Program-made: the position numbers and the translations under genes
Notes under the pieces: model-generated
Told to the model about the DNA's origin: nothing
Seen by the model: only the letters and a program-made list of their open reading frames with translations
The model's database searches: none
In this document: in pieces, positions 36,154 through 44,538 of the stretch
How positions within the stretch are numbered: the first letter of the stretch is position 1
How the letters are laid out: each line of letters starts with the position of its first letter
DNA from: Rhizobiaceae bacterium
Lineage (GTDB): Bacteria; Pseudomonadota; Alphaproteobacteria; Rhizobiales; Rhizobiaceae
NCBI GenBank assembly: GCA_029212415.1
Contig: JARGOF010000037.1
Coordinates: forward strand, 1-49,849
Direction: 5' to 3'
Length of the DNA stretch: 49,849 nucleotides

Positions 36154-37338
36154 GATCATTTCGCGGGCGATAACGATCTGTTGGATCTGGCTTGTTCCCT
36201 CATAGATTCGCAGCAAACGCACATCGCGATAGAATCGCTCGATCTGACTGTCGGCCATGTATCCGGCTCCGCCAAAAACTTGCACAGCTCTATCCGCAAC
36301 CCGGCCCGCCATTTCGGTGGCAAAGTACTTTGAAATTGCGGCGTCCATCACCGCCTTGCCTTGTTGATCGTTCAGTTGTGCGGTTGCGCGCGTCAGGGCA
36401 CGTGCTGCCGCAATCTCGGTCTGGCTGTCAGCAAGCAGCGCCTGGACCAACTGGTGTTCGCAGATCGGTTTGCCAAATTGATGGCGTTCCATTGCATAGG
36501 CGGTTGCCATGTCAAGCATGCGTTGAGCCGTCCCTACTGCCATGGCGGAAATGTGGATACGGCCCCTGTCGAGCACCTTCATCGCGGTGCGGAAGCCCTG
36601 GTTGACCCTTTCTGGCCCGCCGATGATCGCCGAAGCGGGCAGGCGCACATTGTCCAGAATGACATCGCAGGTTTTGGTGCCGCGCTGACCCATTTTACGG
36701 TCAACCGGCCCCAGGTGGATGCCGGGTGTGTCCGCAGGCAGAATAAAGGCCGTCACGCCGCGCGCGCCGTCTTCAATATTTCCGGTTCGCGCCAGCAGCG
36801 TAAAGATATTTGCGCGGGTGGCATTGGTAATGAACCTCTTCGTGCCGCTGATAACATAGTCATCACCATCGCGGACCGCGCGAGTGCGGATATGTGCAGC
36901 ATCCGATCCGTTGTCTGGCTCGGTCAGGGCGAAAGAGGCGATCAGTTCACCTGATGCAAGGCCGGGCAGATATGTCTCTTTCTGTTCGGCGGTACCATCG
37001 AAAAATATGCCCTTTGCTCCAATGCCAACATTGGTGCCAAGCAGCGAACGAAATGCCAGGGAGGCATAGCAAAGCCTTTCGACCAGGCGTGCTTCTTGCG
37101 CCGTGTTCAGTCCCAACCCGCCATATTCGGGCGGTGTACTGAGGCCGAATAGCCCCATATCGCGCAGTTCCTCAATGATCTCGGCGGGGATGTCGTCCTC
37201 TTCCTCGACGCGGGTTTCGTTGGGGATCAGCCGTTCGGCAACAAATCGGTCCACGGCGTCAAGAAGCTGCAGGAATGTTTCTTCGTCAACCGCGTCTGTG
37301 GCAGAGATAATTGGCTTCTGGTCATCATGTGTGGGCAT
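36139..37338 (-). CDS. acyl-CoA dehydrogenase (short/medium-chain type)
   Basis: A 399-residue FAD enzyme of the classical SCAD/MCAD type: FALTEPDNGSDAAHIRTRA, FITNATRANIFTLLART, the FAD contact RHQFGKPICEHQLVQ, VFGGAGYMADSQIERFYRDVRLLRIYEGTSQIQQ. The catalytic Glu of YEGTS is present, unlike the five other acyl-CoA dehydrogenases in the window. AAGGACAG precedes the ATG. Monocistronic, divergent from the BVMO operon. Confidence 0.94.
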   Translation of the reverse strand: MPTHDDQKPIISATDAVDEETFLQLLDAVDRFVAERLIPNETRVEEEDDIPAEIIEELRDMGLFGLSTPPEYGGLGLNTAQEARLVERLCYASLAFRSLLGTNVGIGAKGIFFDGTAEQKETYLPGLASGELIASFALTEPDNGSDAAHIRTRAVRDGDDYVISGTKRFITNATRANIFTLLARTGNIEDGARGVTAFILPADTPGIHLGPVDRKMGQRGTKTCDVILDNVRLPASAIIGGPERVNQGFRTAMKVLDRGRIHISAMAVGTAQRMLDMATAYAMERHQFGKPICEHQLVQALLADSQTEIAAARALTRATAQLNDQQGKAVMDAAISKYFATEMAGRVADRAVQVFGGAGYMADSQIERFYRDVRLLRIYEGTSQIQQIVIAREMIKSRT

Positions 37339-37590
37339 TCGATCTGTCCTTGCTGTTGCAGCGCTGTCGCTTTTGATAACAAGCGCCGCAAAAAATTGAA
37401 AGTAATTTAGAAAAAATCATATGCAATGCATTACCCAAGTTGGATATATCTCTAAATGCAGTCAAAATTTGCGGCCTATATGCAGCGAATTGACGATAAA
37501 TCTGAGAATCTGCAAAAATCCTCCAAGATGCCTTGACCACGTAGGGTCTCGGTTTTAAAACCTTGATTAGAAAAATGGGACAGGCTAAAT
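37339..37590. promoter_or_regulatory. divergent control region of acyl-CoA dehydrogenase and BVMO operon
   Basis: 252 AT-rich bases with no gene. They hold ATTAGAAAA at 37566-37574 and a second near-match TTTAGAAAA at 37406-37414. Confidence 0.5.
37553..37574. promoter_or_regulatory. ATTAGAAAA inverted repeat, site 4
   Basis: Arms TTTTAAAAC and ATTAGAAAA around CTTG; 6 of 9 positions pair. It ends 16 bases before the BVMO start, close enough to block initiation or to be an operator inside the transcript start region. Confidence 0.45.
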
Positions 37591-39033
37591 ATGCGCATTG
37601 CGGTGATAGGGGCGGGGGCATCAGGTATTGCAGCGGGTGTGAATCTGCTCAATGCCGGGTATCGGGACTTCGAGATTTTTGAAAAGGCCGAGGATGTCGG
37701 GGGAACTTGGCGCGACAATGTCTATCCTGGTGTTGCCTGCGATGTGCCATCGCATCTTTACCGGTTTTCCTTTGCGCCAAAGGCAGACTGGACCATGGAG
37801 TATGCGCCGGGAGCGGAGATCCATAGCTATATGAGCCAGGTCGCTGCTGACAAGGGACTGGCGTCGCATATTCATTTTGGCGTCGAGATCTTGCGGTTGG
37901 AATTTGACGGCGCAGGATGGATTGTCACGACCAGCCGTGGCGGTGAGGGCCGTTTCGACGCGGTAATTTCGGCCATGGGTGTGCTTCACAAGGAGGTCTA
38001 TCCCGACATTCCCGGGCGCGATACGTTTGTCGGCCAGAGTTTCCACAGTTCAAAGTGGCCCGTAAAGGCGTCGCTTGACGGCAAACGTGTGGCGATTATC
38101 GGCACTGGTTCGACCGCGGTGCAGATCTTGCCAGCCATTTTGGACCAGGTGAAAAGCGCCGCAATGTTCATGCGCACACCACAATGGGTTTTCCCTTTGG
38201 TCAACAAACCCATACCCGAAGAAAAGAAGGCTGCATTCACGAGAGAGCCCAAGCGCCTGAGTAACCTCTATGCCTTTCTCGGTGAGCGGCTTAATCGGGG
38301 GCTTGCCGCATCTGTGGTCGGGCTCAACGAAGAGGGGCTGCGTGAGATCCGCGAGGCTTGCGAGCGTAATCTGCAGGAAAATGTCGCCGACCTGGAGCTT
38401 CGCGAAAAACTGACTCCGGATTATCAGGTCGGGTGCAAACGCCTGGTTGTCTCAAGCGCGTTCTACCCGGCAATTCAGCGTGAGAACGCAGAGTTGATCA
38501 CTGACGGGATCGCCGCGATTGAGCCCACCGGCATTCGCACCGAAGATGGAAGGTTGCACGCTTTTGATGTGATCGTTTATGCCACAGGGTTCGACCCGTT
38601 CAATTTCCACCGTCCGATGAAAATTATTGGTCGTGATGGTCTTGATTTGGACGAGGTCTGGTCGGAGTCGGCTCAGGCATTGCGATCGGTGATGGCGCCG
38701 GGGTTTCCCAATCTGTTTTTTATCGGGGGTCCGAACAGTCCCATCGGCAATTTTTCGTTCTTGCTGACTGCGGAAACGCAGATTGGCTATATCATGGGGC
38801 TTCTGGCCGAGATTGGCCGCGAAAGTCCGGGCAAAATAGAACCTAGGGCGGACGTGACCGAAGCATACAACCGCGCAATCGAGGTCTCGATCAAGAATAC
38901 GATCTGGGTCACTGGCGGATGTAACAGTTGGTATTTCGACCCAAGCGGCAAGGTGGCGTCGTGGCCATGGTCCTACGAACGTTTTGAGGCTGACCTGCGC
39001 AAACCAGACAAGTCGGAATACATTTTATCATGA
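37591..39033 (+). CDS. Baeyer-Villiger type flavin monooxygenase
   Basis: A 480-residue class B flavoprotein monooxygenase. FAD motif GAGASG (residues 7-12), GGTWRDNVYPGVACD, the BVMO fingerprint FxGxxxHxxxWP at residues 146-157 (FVGQSFHSSKWP), the NADPH motif GTGSTAVQILPA, and the ATGFDPF motif near residue 330. It converts a ketone to an ester or lactone using NADPH and O2. First gene of an operon that continues with an SDR and two NIPSNAP genes. Its stop overlaps the ATG of a truncated permease gene. Ketone substrate unknown; cyclic ketones are usual for close relatives. Confidence 0.93.
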   Translation: MRIAVIGAGASGIAAGVNLLNAGYRDFEIFEKAEDVGGTWRDNVYPGVACDVPSHLYRFSFAPKADWTMEYAPGAEIHSYMSQVAADKGLASHIHFGVEILRLEFDGAGWIVTTSRGGEGRFDAVISAMGVLHKEVYPDIPGRDTFVGQSFHSSKWPVKASLDGKRVAIIGTGSTAVQILPAILDQVKSAAMFMRTPQWVFPLVNKPIPEEKKAAFTREPKRLSNLYAFLGERLNRGLAASVVGLNEEGLREIREACERNLQENVADLELREKLTPDYQVGCKRLVVSSAFYPAIQRENAELITDGIAAIEPTGIRTEDGRLHAFDVIVYATGFDPFNFHRPMKIIGRDGLDLDEVWSESAQALRSVMAPGFPNLFFIGGPNSPIGNFSFLLTAETQIGYIMGLLAEIGRESPGKIEPRADVTEAYNRAIEVSIKNTIWVTGGCNSWYFDPSGKVASWPWSYERFEADLRKPDKSEYILS

Positions 39034-39116
39034 CTGGTTCCGCGATCAAATCCCGTCTGCTGACGCAAGAGGGTATCGTGTTGGCCCTGGCGCATTTTGT
39101 TGGATTGTCTGTGTGA
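39030..39116 (+). pseudogene. 5' stub of a sugar-type ABC transporter permease
   Basis: An ATG overlapping the BVMO stop opens a 28-codon frame (SRLLTQEGIVLALAHFVGLSV then TGA) that looks like the cytoplasmic start and first helix of RbsC-type permeases (R-L-L-x-x-E-G-I-V-L-A). It breaks off where ATPase-like sequence begins in another frame. Probably the left flank of a deletion. Short, so recognition is tentative. Confidence 0.45.
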
Positions 39117-39490
39117 CCGAGGACCGCAAATTTGACGGGTTCTTCGAAACCGTGTCGATTGATGACAGCGCCACGGTGGTCGGGCTGTCAGGCGGCAATC
39201 AGCAAAAGGTGGCGATTGCCCGGTCGTTGCAACAGGGGCCAAGGGTTGCAATCCTGGATGAGCCCACACGGGGCGTAGACGTCGAAGCCATCGCGGAAAT
39301 CCACACTGCAATCCACATTTTTGCCGATGCGGGATACGCCGTCATTTTCATCTCGCCCCACCTGCCTGAAGTGATGGCCATGTCCGACCGCATTCTTGTC
39401 TCGCGCGCCGGCAAGATTGTCGAGGAACTTTCACCCCAAACCACAAGCGACGAACAAATCTTATATGCGGCGGTTCATGAGGACGCCCCC
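39107..39490 (+). pseudogene. 3' fragment of a ribose/sugar-type ABC transporter ATPase
   Basis: A frame beginning VTEDRKFDGFFETVSI carries only the second nucleotide-binding domain end of RbsA/MglA-type ATPases: signature LSGGNQQKVAIARSL, Walker B VAILDEPTRGVDVEA, then FISPHLPEVMAMSDRILVSRAGKIVEE and ILYAAVHED. The N-terminal domain, the first Walker A and the second Walker A are missing, and the frame runs on, without a stop, into the SDR gene. Not functional as a transporter ATPase. Confidence 0.88.
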
Positions 39491-39506
39491 CAAGAGGAGA
39501 ACAACC

Positions 39507-40283
39507 ATGTCAGAAACAACCGCTCACAGCATCAGCCTCCCGCCACAACTCAGCCTGCAAGGACGCCGCGTTCTGGTGACAGGGGCGGCAAACGGCATCG
39601 GTCGCGCAACCGCGCTTTGCCTTGGCACTTTGGGGGCAGATCTGGTGCTGGCCGACATTGCCCCGCTGGACGAAATTTGCCGGGATTTGAAGGCTGTTGG
39701 CGCGAGTGCGACACCGGTTCAGGGCGATTTGCTTAGTGCAGACTATTGCCGTGATCTCATTAATCGTGGCCCCTATTTTGCCTTTGCAAATGTCGCGGGT
39801 GTATTTCAGGGGCTACCGGACCAAACCCCGGACGAGGCCTTTGACTTTGTAATGCACGTTAACGTGCGCGCGCCTGTCGTGCTGGCATCCGGGATCATCG
39901 AGCAGATGGCCGAAGCGGGCGAAGGCTATGTCGTGATTGTCGGCTCGGCGGCAGGGCGCAATGGCGGGGCGTCGAACGAAGCATCGCTGTCTTATGCAGC
40001 CTATGCCGCCTCAAAGGGCGGCGCGCATACATTGGTGCGTTGGCTGTCGCGCCGTGCAGTTGGCAAGGGTGTTCTGGTCAACGGCGTTGCTCCGGGCGTT
40101 GTGCGAACACCACTGTTCGAGAAGGTGTCGCAGACCATCAACTTTGACGAGGCGGCCTTGCCCATAGGTCGACTGGCAGACCCTTCCGAGCTGGGCTGGC
40201 CCATTGCGATGATGTGTACGCCCATGGCCTCTTATATCTCGGGTGCAGTGCTCGATGTGAATGGTGGAACATTTGTGGGGTAG
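39507..40283 (+). CDS. short-chain dehydrogenase/reductase
   Basis: A 258-residue classical SDR: TGAANGIGRATA, Ser in IVGSAAGRNGG, Tyr-Lys in YAAYAASKGG, and C-terminal SYISGAVLDVNGGTFVG. ATG 39507 has AGAGGAG 6 bases upstream; the open frame before it covers the ATPase remnant. It lies after the BVMO in the same direction. A likely task is oxidation of an alcohol to the ketone used by the BVMO, or of the alcohol freed from the ester. Confidence 0.92.
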   Translation: MSETTAHSISLPPQLSLQGRRVLVTGAANGIGRATALCLGTLGADLVLADIAPLDEICRDLKAVGASATPVQGDLLSADYCRDLINRGPYFAFANVAGVFQGLPDQTPDEAFDFVMHVNVRAPVVLASGIIEQMAEAGEGYVVIVGSAAGRNGGASNEASLSYAAYAASKGGAHTLVRWLSRRAVGKGVLVNGVAPGVVRTPLFEKVSQTINFDEAALPIGRLADPSELGWPIAMMCTPMASYISGAVLDVNGGTFVG

Positions 40284-40285
40284 GC

Positions 40286-40918
40286 ATGTTGTTTGAGCTT
40301 TCGCAATATACCCCAGCCGCTGGATTGCCGGATAAGGCCGCGTTGGCCTTCAGCCGTGTCCGGGCGATAATCGACCCCCATGCGCTGGGGATCTGGCAGC
40401 CGGACGCGGGGTCAGGAATCGCGCCCTATGTTTCGCTCTCTGCCTGGCATGATTTTGAACACCGTGAAACAGTCCATCAGGCATTGCGCGAGGATCGTGA
40501 ATGGATCGAAAGCAGCGCGTCTTTGACGTCTTGCGAACACTGGATCGTCGCGCCCAGCAACGTTGCTCCGGAACAGATTGGTCCGACACAGACGGACGAG
40601 ATCTATGAATTTCGGATTCAAGAGGTTGCCAACGGGTCGCAGGCCGCAGCCGGGCAAAGTTTTTGGGATGTTATCAGCCGTGAGATCAAACGGACTGGGG
40701 GTAGGATCATTGGCCAGTTCGATATCGTGCTGGGCCCGAACAGACCCGTCTTTGTCACGATACTGGCCTGGAGCGATTATACTGCTCTGCATTCCGGCTG
40801 GCAGTATTTGGATCGTTCATCGGAATGTGCCGCGCAACGCGACAGTGAAATGGCGGAGCTGGGACGCTCCTACTTTGATCGTCCGGCGCAATGGTTGATG
40901 CGGAGCATGGTCAAATGA
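40286..40918 (+). CDS. NIPSNAP family protein
   Basis: A 210-residue ferredoxin-like alpha/beta protein with two dimeric barrel repeats: MLFELSQYTPAAGLPDKAALAFSRV and YEFRIQEVANGSQAAAGQSFWDVI, with SLSAWHDFEHRETVHQALREDREWI and ILAWSDYTALHSGWQYLDRSSECAAQRDSEM as helix segments. No enzyme activity is established for the family. Two bases separate it from the SDR, and it overlaps a second NIPSNAP gene by four bases. Confidence 0.82.
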   Translation: MLFELSQYTPAAGLPDKAALAFSRVRAIIDPHALGIWQPDAGSGIAPYVSLSAWHDFEHRETVHQALREDREWIESSASLTSCEHWIVAPSNVAPEQIGPTQTDEIYEFRIQEVANGSQAAAGQSFWDVISREIKRTGGRIIGQFDIVLGPNRPVFVTILAWSDYTALHSGWQYLDRSSECAAQRDSEMAELGRSYFDRPAQWLMRSMVK

Positions 40919-41628
40919 CACAGACAGTCAGCCGTTACTACGAATTGCGTCTGTATCGCATGTTACCGACACGCATGCCCGATTTTCACGAGTTATTGGG
41001 TCTGCAGGTTCCGCCATTGTTTGAGAAATGCGGTGTAACCCGGCCACTGGGTTTCTGGCAGTCCCATGCTGGTCCCTATGCGCCCTTGTTCGGGTACATC
41101 ATGCCGTGGAATTCGATCGACGACCGTATGGCGGCATGGAAGAAATTCTATGCCGATAAAGTCTGGCAAAAGAAGTTGGCGGCGAATTATGCTGGTTCCC
41201 AGCGGGTCGACAGGCCCAGTGTGTTGATTCTGCGCCCATCGGATCTGTGGCGCAACTATCGCGGACAGGGCGCTGTGGTCGATATGACTGGCGTTCACGA
41301 AATGCGCTTTTATCGGTACACTTCACATGTCGGTTCAGGGGAGTTGGATACGCGGATTGCGACGGCGGTTGACAACGGCGCAGAGGTGCTTGGCCTCTTC
41401 GACGCCGAAATAGGGCTACCCACCAATACATGTGTCGCGATGCTCGCGTGGCCGGACGAGGCGCAACGGCTAATGACGCGGACCGCTGAAGCGGCGGCGC
41501 ATCCGCCCGCCGATTTGCAGACACAGGTGATGTACCCAATCCCCTATGGCTTTCCTCGAACAGGATTGTCCCCCCGGTTGGATGATCCGGCCGGGCAGGG
41601 GGCTGACATTGGTCAGATTCAGACCTGA
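40915..41628 (+). CDS. NIPSNAP family protein
   Basis: A 237-residue protein with the NIPSNAP pattern YYELRLYRMLPTRMPDFHELLGLQVPPLFEKCGVTRPLGFWQSHAGPYAPLFGYIMPWNSIDDRMAAWKKF, then a second half beginning MTGVHEMRFYRYTSHV. Start ATG 40915 overlaps the preceding NIPSNAP stop (ATGA), so the pair is translationally coupled and probably hetero-oligomeric. Its 3' end overlaps the convergent tetR by 10 bases. Role unknown; dimeric alpha-beta barrels can be small oxygenases or binding proteins. Confidence 0.88.
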   Translation: MTQTVSRYYELRLYRMLPTRMPDFHELLGLQVPPLFEKCGVTRPLGFWQSHAGPYAPLFGYIMPWNSIDDRMAAWKKFYADKVWQKKLAANYAGSQRVDRPSVLILRPSDLWRNYRGQGAVVDMTGVHEMRFYRYTSHVGSGELDTRIATAVDNGAEVLGLFDAEIGLPTNTCVAMLAWPDEAQRLMTRTAEAAAHPPADLQTQVMYPIPYGFPRTGLSPRLDDPAGQGADIGQIQT

Positions 41629-42236
41629 GGCGGTGCGCCTGCCGCCATCTCAGTGGTAAACAACCGCGCGATCCGCCGGCACAATTCCTTCGGGCTCACT
41701 TCTCCTGAAGGGCGATACCAGATATCTGTCCAGTTCAGCATACCAACAAGAAGCATGGCATAGAACCTCAAGGCTTCCCTGGGGTAGTCTTCGTTGAGCC
41801 GCCCAAGGCTTTCGGCGATCAGATCGACAACTTTCCGCTGGCGGTCGACCACGTCCTTTTGGGATTTTCCAGGGAGGAATTTCAGGTCGTTGATGCTGAC
41901 GAGATGCTGACGCCGGGATTGCGCGGACTTCATTGTGTAGGCTTCGAGGAGTGCAATAAACGCATCTTCCGGGGAATCCTTATGCGCCACGGCGTCTTCG
42001 AGACCGCGCAGAAGATTGTCCATATGTTCATCAATAATGGCGCGAAGGATGTCGTCCTTGGTGGCGAAATAGTGATAGAGCGTGGATTTTTTCAATTCGC
42101 ATTTCTTGGCAATGTCCTCCATTTTCACAAATGGATAGCCGGAATTTGCGAACAACGTTCCTGCGGCGTCCAGGATTCTTGCCTCTTTATTTGCATAGTT
42201 TCCTGTTCTTGGGGTGCGCAATTTGTGTAGTCCCAA
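41619..42236 (-). CDS. TetR/AcrR family transcriptional regulator
   Basis: A 205-residue regulator: helix-turn-helix VKMEDIAKKCELKKSTLYHYFATKDDIL, C-terminal domain with LLVGMLNWTDIWYRPSGEVSPKELCRRIARLF, the same layout as the regulator at 18913. No ATG is available before the DNA-binding domain; TTG 42236 is used here, and TTG 42221 is an alternative. Divergent from the acyl-CoA dehydrogenase operon at 42580, with an 18-bp palindrome between them. Confidence 0.9.
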   Translation of the reverse strand: MGLHKLRTPRTGNYANKEARILDAAGTLFANSGYPFVKMEDIAKKCELKKSTLYHYFATKDDILRAIIDEHMDNLLRGLEDAVAHKDSPEDAFIALLEAYTMKSAQSRRQHLVSINDLKFLPGKSQKDVVDRQRKVVDLIAESLGRLNEDYPREALRFYAMLLVGMLNWTDIWYRPSGEVSPKELCRRIARLFTTEMAAGAPPQV

Positions 42237-42579
42237 TCCTTTTTGATCAATGCGAACGCACCGGTATCCTCGGCAAGCAGGCGCTCACTTGCTTATCTGA
42301 TCCTCGCATGTCTCGTATCGCTATTCCGGGCGGCCTTTAAGAAAAGCGTTCCCGCTGAGGCGCAGATTCGATATCCGTAAACATAACATTTCCAATGGTC
42401 AAGTTGTGCAAGCCGGGCAGAAGGATACCTGTTGACAGGTTGAATTGCGCACGATATTTCCATTAAATACCGACCGACGCGTCGGTCGATAAATATTCGA
42501 AGAGCAGGTTTCAACAATTCCTCTGGTCCACAAAATTTCGGTTGCCAGGTGGTTCGCGAATCAAACATGGGGAAACAGA
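42237..42579. promoter_or_regulatory. divergent control region of tetR and the acyl-CoA dehydrogenase operon
   Basis: 343 bases without a gene. A promoter-like pair TTGACA (42432-42437) and TATTTC (42455-42460) with 17-base spacing points right; TTGACA sits inside ACCTGT-TG-ACAGGT (42427-42440). The palindrome at 42471 lies right after the presumed start point. Confidence 0.55.
42471..42488. promoter_or_regulatory. perfect 18-bp palindrome, probable TetR operator
   Basis: CGACCGACGCGTCGGTCG is a perfect inverted repeat located just downstream of the -10-like box, 92 bases before the ATG at 42580. Size, symmetry and position fit binding by the divergently encoded TetR (41619). Confidence 0.75.
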
Positions 42580-43731
42580 ATGATTGACTACGACGAAGAT
42601 TTTCTGACCAGCGACTACCGGGAATTCCGGGCGCAGTTGCGAAAGTTTGTTCAGAACGAAATCGTGCCAAATGCCGACAAATGGGAAGAAGCCGGCACGA
42701 CCCCGTTGGCGATTTACCAGCGGATGGGAGACCTTGGCTTTCTCGGGCTTTCTGTCCCGGCAGAATTCGGCGGTGCCGACCTGGATGCCATGGGAACCAT
42801 TGTTTTCGGCGAAGAACTCGGGCGGTCCGGGTATGGTGGGTTCGCATCTTCGGTCACTGACCATGCGGATATGGCGCTGCCGGTGATTGTGCATGCCGGG
42901 AACGACGAGCAGAAAAAGCGGTTCATTCCCGATATAGCAGCAGGGCGGCGCATCATGGGCTTTGCGGTTACCGAACCCAGCGGGGGTTCTGACCTCAGGC
43001 GCATGTCAACCACCGCCACGCGGGATGGTGAGGAATGGGTATTCAACGGGCAAAAGACCTTTATCACCAATGCCATTTCCGCCGACGTTTTCGTCACTGT
43101 TGCCAAGACCAACCCTGATGCCAAAGGAGCCGGTGCCTTTTCGCTGTTCGTCGTCGAAAAAGGAGGGCCGGGTTTTACCGCTGGCCAACCATTCAAGAAA
43201 ACAGGCTGGCGTTCCGGTGACATGAGCGAGCTTTTCTTTGAAGATTTTCGCGTGCCCGCCGCGAACCTGATTGGAGAGGAAGGCAAGGGGTTTTATACAT
43301 TGCTAAGCCGACTTGAGCGCGAACGGATGAGCCTTTCGGCGCAATGTATCGGCGCGATGGAACGGGCAATTGAAATTACGCTTGAACATTTGAAAACCCG
43401 TCAGGCCTATCGTGGAACGCTCTGGGATTTGCAATCGATCCGACATGAAATGGCCGAACATGTCAGTGATCTGGCAGCCAACAAGCTTTTGATCTATCAG
43501 GCCGCAAAAAAGAAAAACCGCGGCGAAGATGTCCGGCTGGAAACGTCTATCATCAAGGCGAGTGTACCGAAATTACTCAAGCGCGTGGTTGATGGCTGTG
43601 TTCAGATGCACGGTGCCTCGGGGTATATACAAGGCACCGAAATCGAACGGATTTGGCGCGATACACGTCCGCATTCGCTTGGCGGGGGTGCGACCGCAGT
43701 CATGCTGGACGAGATCGCGAAGCTGCTGTGA
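42580..43731 (+). CDS. acyl-CoA dehydrogenase, altered FAD/active-site motifs
   Basis: A 383-residue acyl-CoA dehydrogenase: FAVTEPSGGSDLRRMSTTA, FITNAISADVFVTVAKT and the end SLGGGATAVMLDEIAKLL. The MCAD Glu position is Gly; the Glu in LERERMSLSA is the probable base. Deviations from its paralogues: the FAD-contact RxxFG reads RQAYRG and HGGxGY reads HGASGY, so cofactor binding or pairing may differ. GGGGAAA precedes the ATG. First gene of a five-gene operon. Confidence 0.9.
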   Translation: MIDYDEDFLTSDYREFRAQLRKFVQNEIVPNADKWEEAGTTPLAIYQRMGDLGFLGLSVPAEFGGADLDAMGTIVFGEELGRSGYGGFASSVTDHADMALPVIVHAGNDEQKKRFIPDIAAGRRIMGFAVTEPSGGSDLRRMSTTATRDGEEWVFNGQKTFITNAISADVFVTVAKTNPDAKGAGAFSLFVVEKGGPGFTAGQPFKKTGWRSGDMSELFFEDFRVPAANLIGEEGKGFYTLLSRLERERMSLSAQCIGAMERAIEITLEHLKTRQAYRGTLWDLQSIRHEMAEHVSDLAANKLLIYQAAKKKNRGEDVRLETSIIKASVPKLLKRVVDGCVQMHGASGYIQGTEIERIWRDTRPHSLGGGATAVMLDEIAKLL

Positions 43732-43770
43732 TTCCGATATTTCCAGTGTTGTCGGCCATCGGGGGGTGCC

Positions 43771-44538
43771 ATGAAGGTTCTCATCGTTTGCGCGCATTTT
43801 GACGCCAAATCATTCAACGCGTCACTTCTTGAGACTGCAATCGATACGCTGACGGCTCAGGGTCACGAGGTTCGGGTTTCCGACCTCTATGCGATGGACT
43901 TTGATCCGGTCACGCGTCCCACTGATTTCTGCTCGCCGGAAAACCCCGATCATATCCGCTATGACACCGAGCAACGCCATGCCGTTGAAACCGGAACGCT
44001 GCCCGAAGACGTGAAAGCAGAGCTGGAAAAGCTTTTGTGGTGCGATTTTCTGATCCTTCAATTCCCATGGTACTGGTTCGGCCTACCGGCAATCATGAAA
44101 GGCTGGGTCGACAAGGTATTTGCGATGGGCGCGGTCTATGGCGGTGGTCAATGGTACAATCGCGGTGCGCTTGGCGGACGGCGTGCCATGCTTGCCTTTT
44201 CCACGGGCTGTTTTCCCAGCATGTGTGGGCCGGATGGCATTAACGGTGACATGGATATCATTCTGTGGCCGATTCATAACGGTATTCTGCGCTTTACCGG
44301 ATTCGATGTCCTGCATCCCCATGTCAGCTATTCGGTGAATTACAAGAGCGAAGATCAGCGGCGTCAGATGATCAAGGATTACGCAGTCCGGCTTCGCGGC
44401 CTGTCTGAGGAAGCCCCCATACCTTTCAACGATCGCGAGGATTTCACTCGGGATTGGCGATTAAAACCCGGCATCCCAGCCAAGTCTGTGGGACAAATCA
44501 AGACGGCCTTGAATGCGAGCGAGGCAAAAAAACCATGA
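43771..44538 (+). CDS. NAD(P)H:quinone oxidoreductase-like flavodoxin-fold protein
   Basis: A 255-residue protein of the NQO1/MdaB/KefF family: N-terminal MKVLIVCAHFDAKSFNASLLETAIDTL, FMN/FAD phosphate loop, LQFPWYWFGLPAIMKGWVDKVFAMGAVYGGGQWYNRGALGGRRAMLAFSTG. It performs two-electron reduction of quinones or similar acceptors. Starts after GGGGGG, 39 bases from the dehydrogenase, and overlaps the next dehydrogenase gene by four bases. Why it sits between acyl-CoA dehydrogenases is unclear; handling of a quinoid or enone intermediate is possible. Confidence 0.9.
   Translation: MKVLIVCAHFDAKSFNASLLETAIDTLTAQGHEVRVSDLYAMDFDPVTRPTDFCSPENPDHIRYDTEQRHAVETGTLPEDVKAELEKLLWCDFLILQFPWYWFGLPAIMKGWVDKVFAMGAVYGGGQWYNRGALGGRRAMLAFSTGCFPSMCGPDGINGDMDIILWPIHNGILRFTGFDVLHPHVSYSVNYKSEDQRRQMIKDYAVRLRGLSEEAPIPFNDREDFTRDWRLKPGIPAKSVGQIKTALNASEAKKP

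Noticed and set aside
37406-37414. A fifth ATTAGAAAA operator (TTTAGAAAA)
   Set aside because: One mismatch in the conserved arm and no matching left arm at 4 bases, so not counted as a site.
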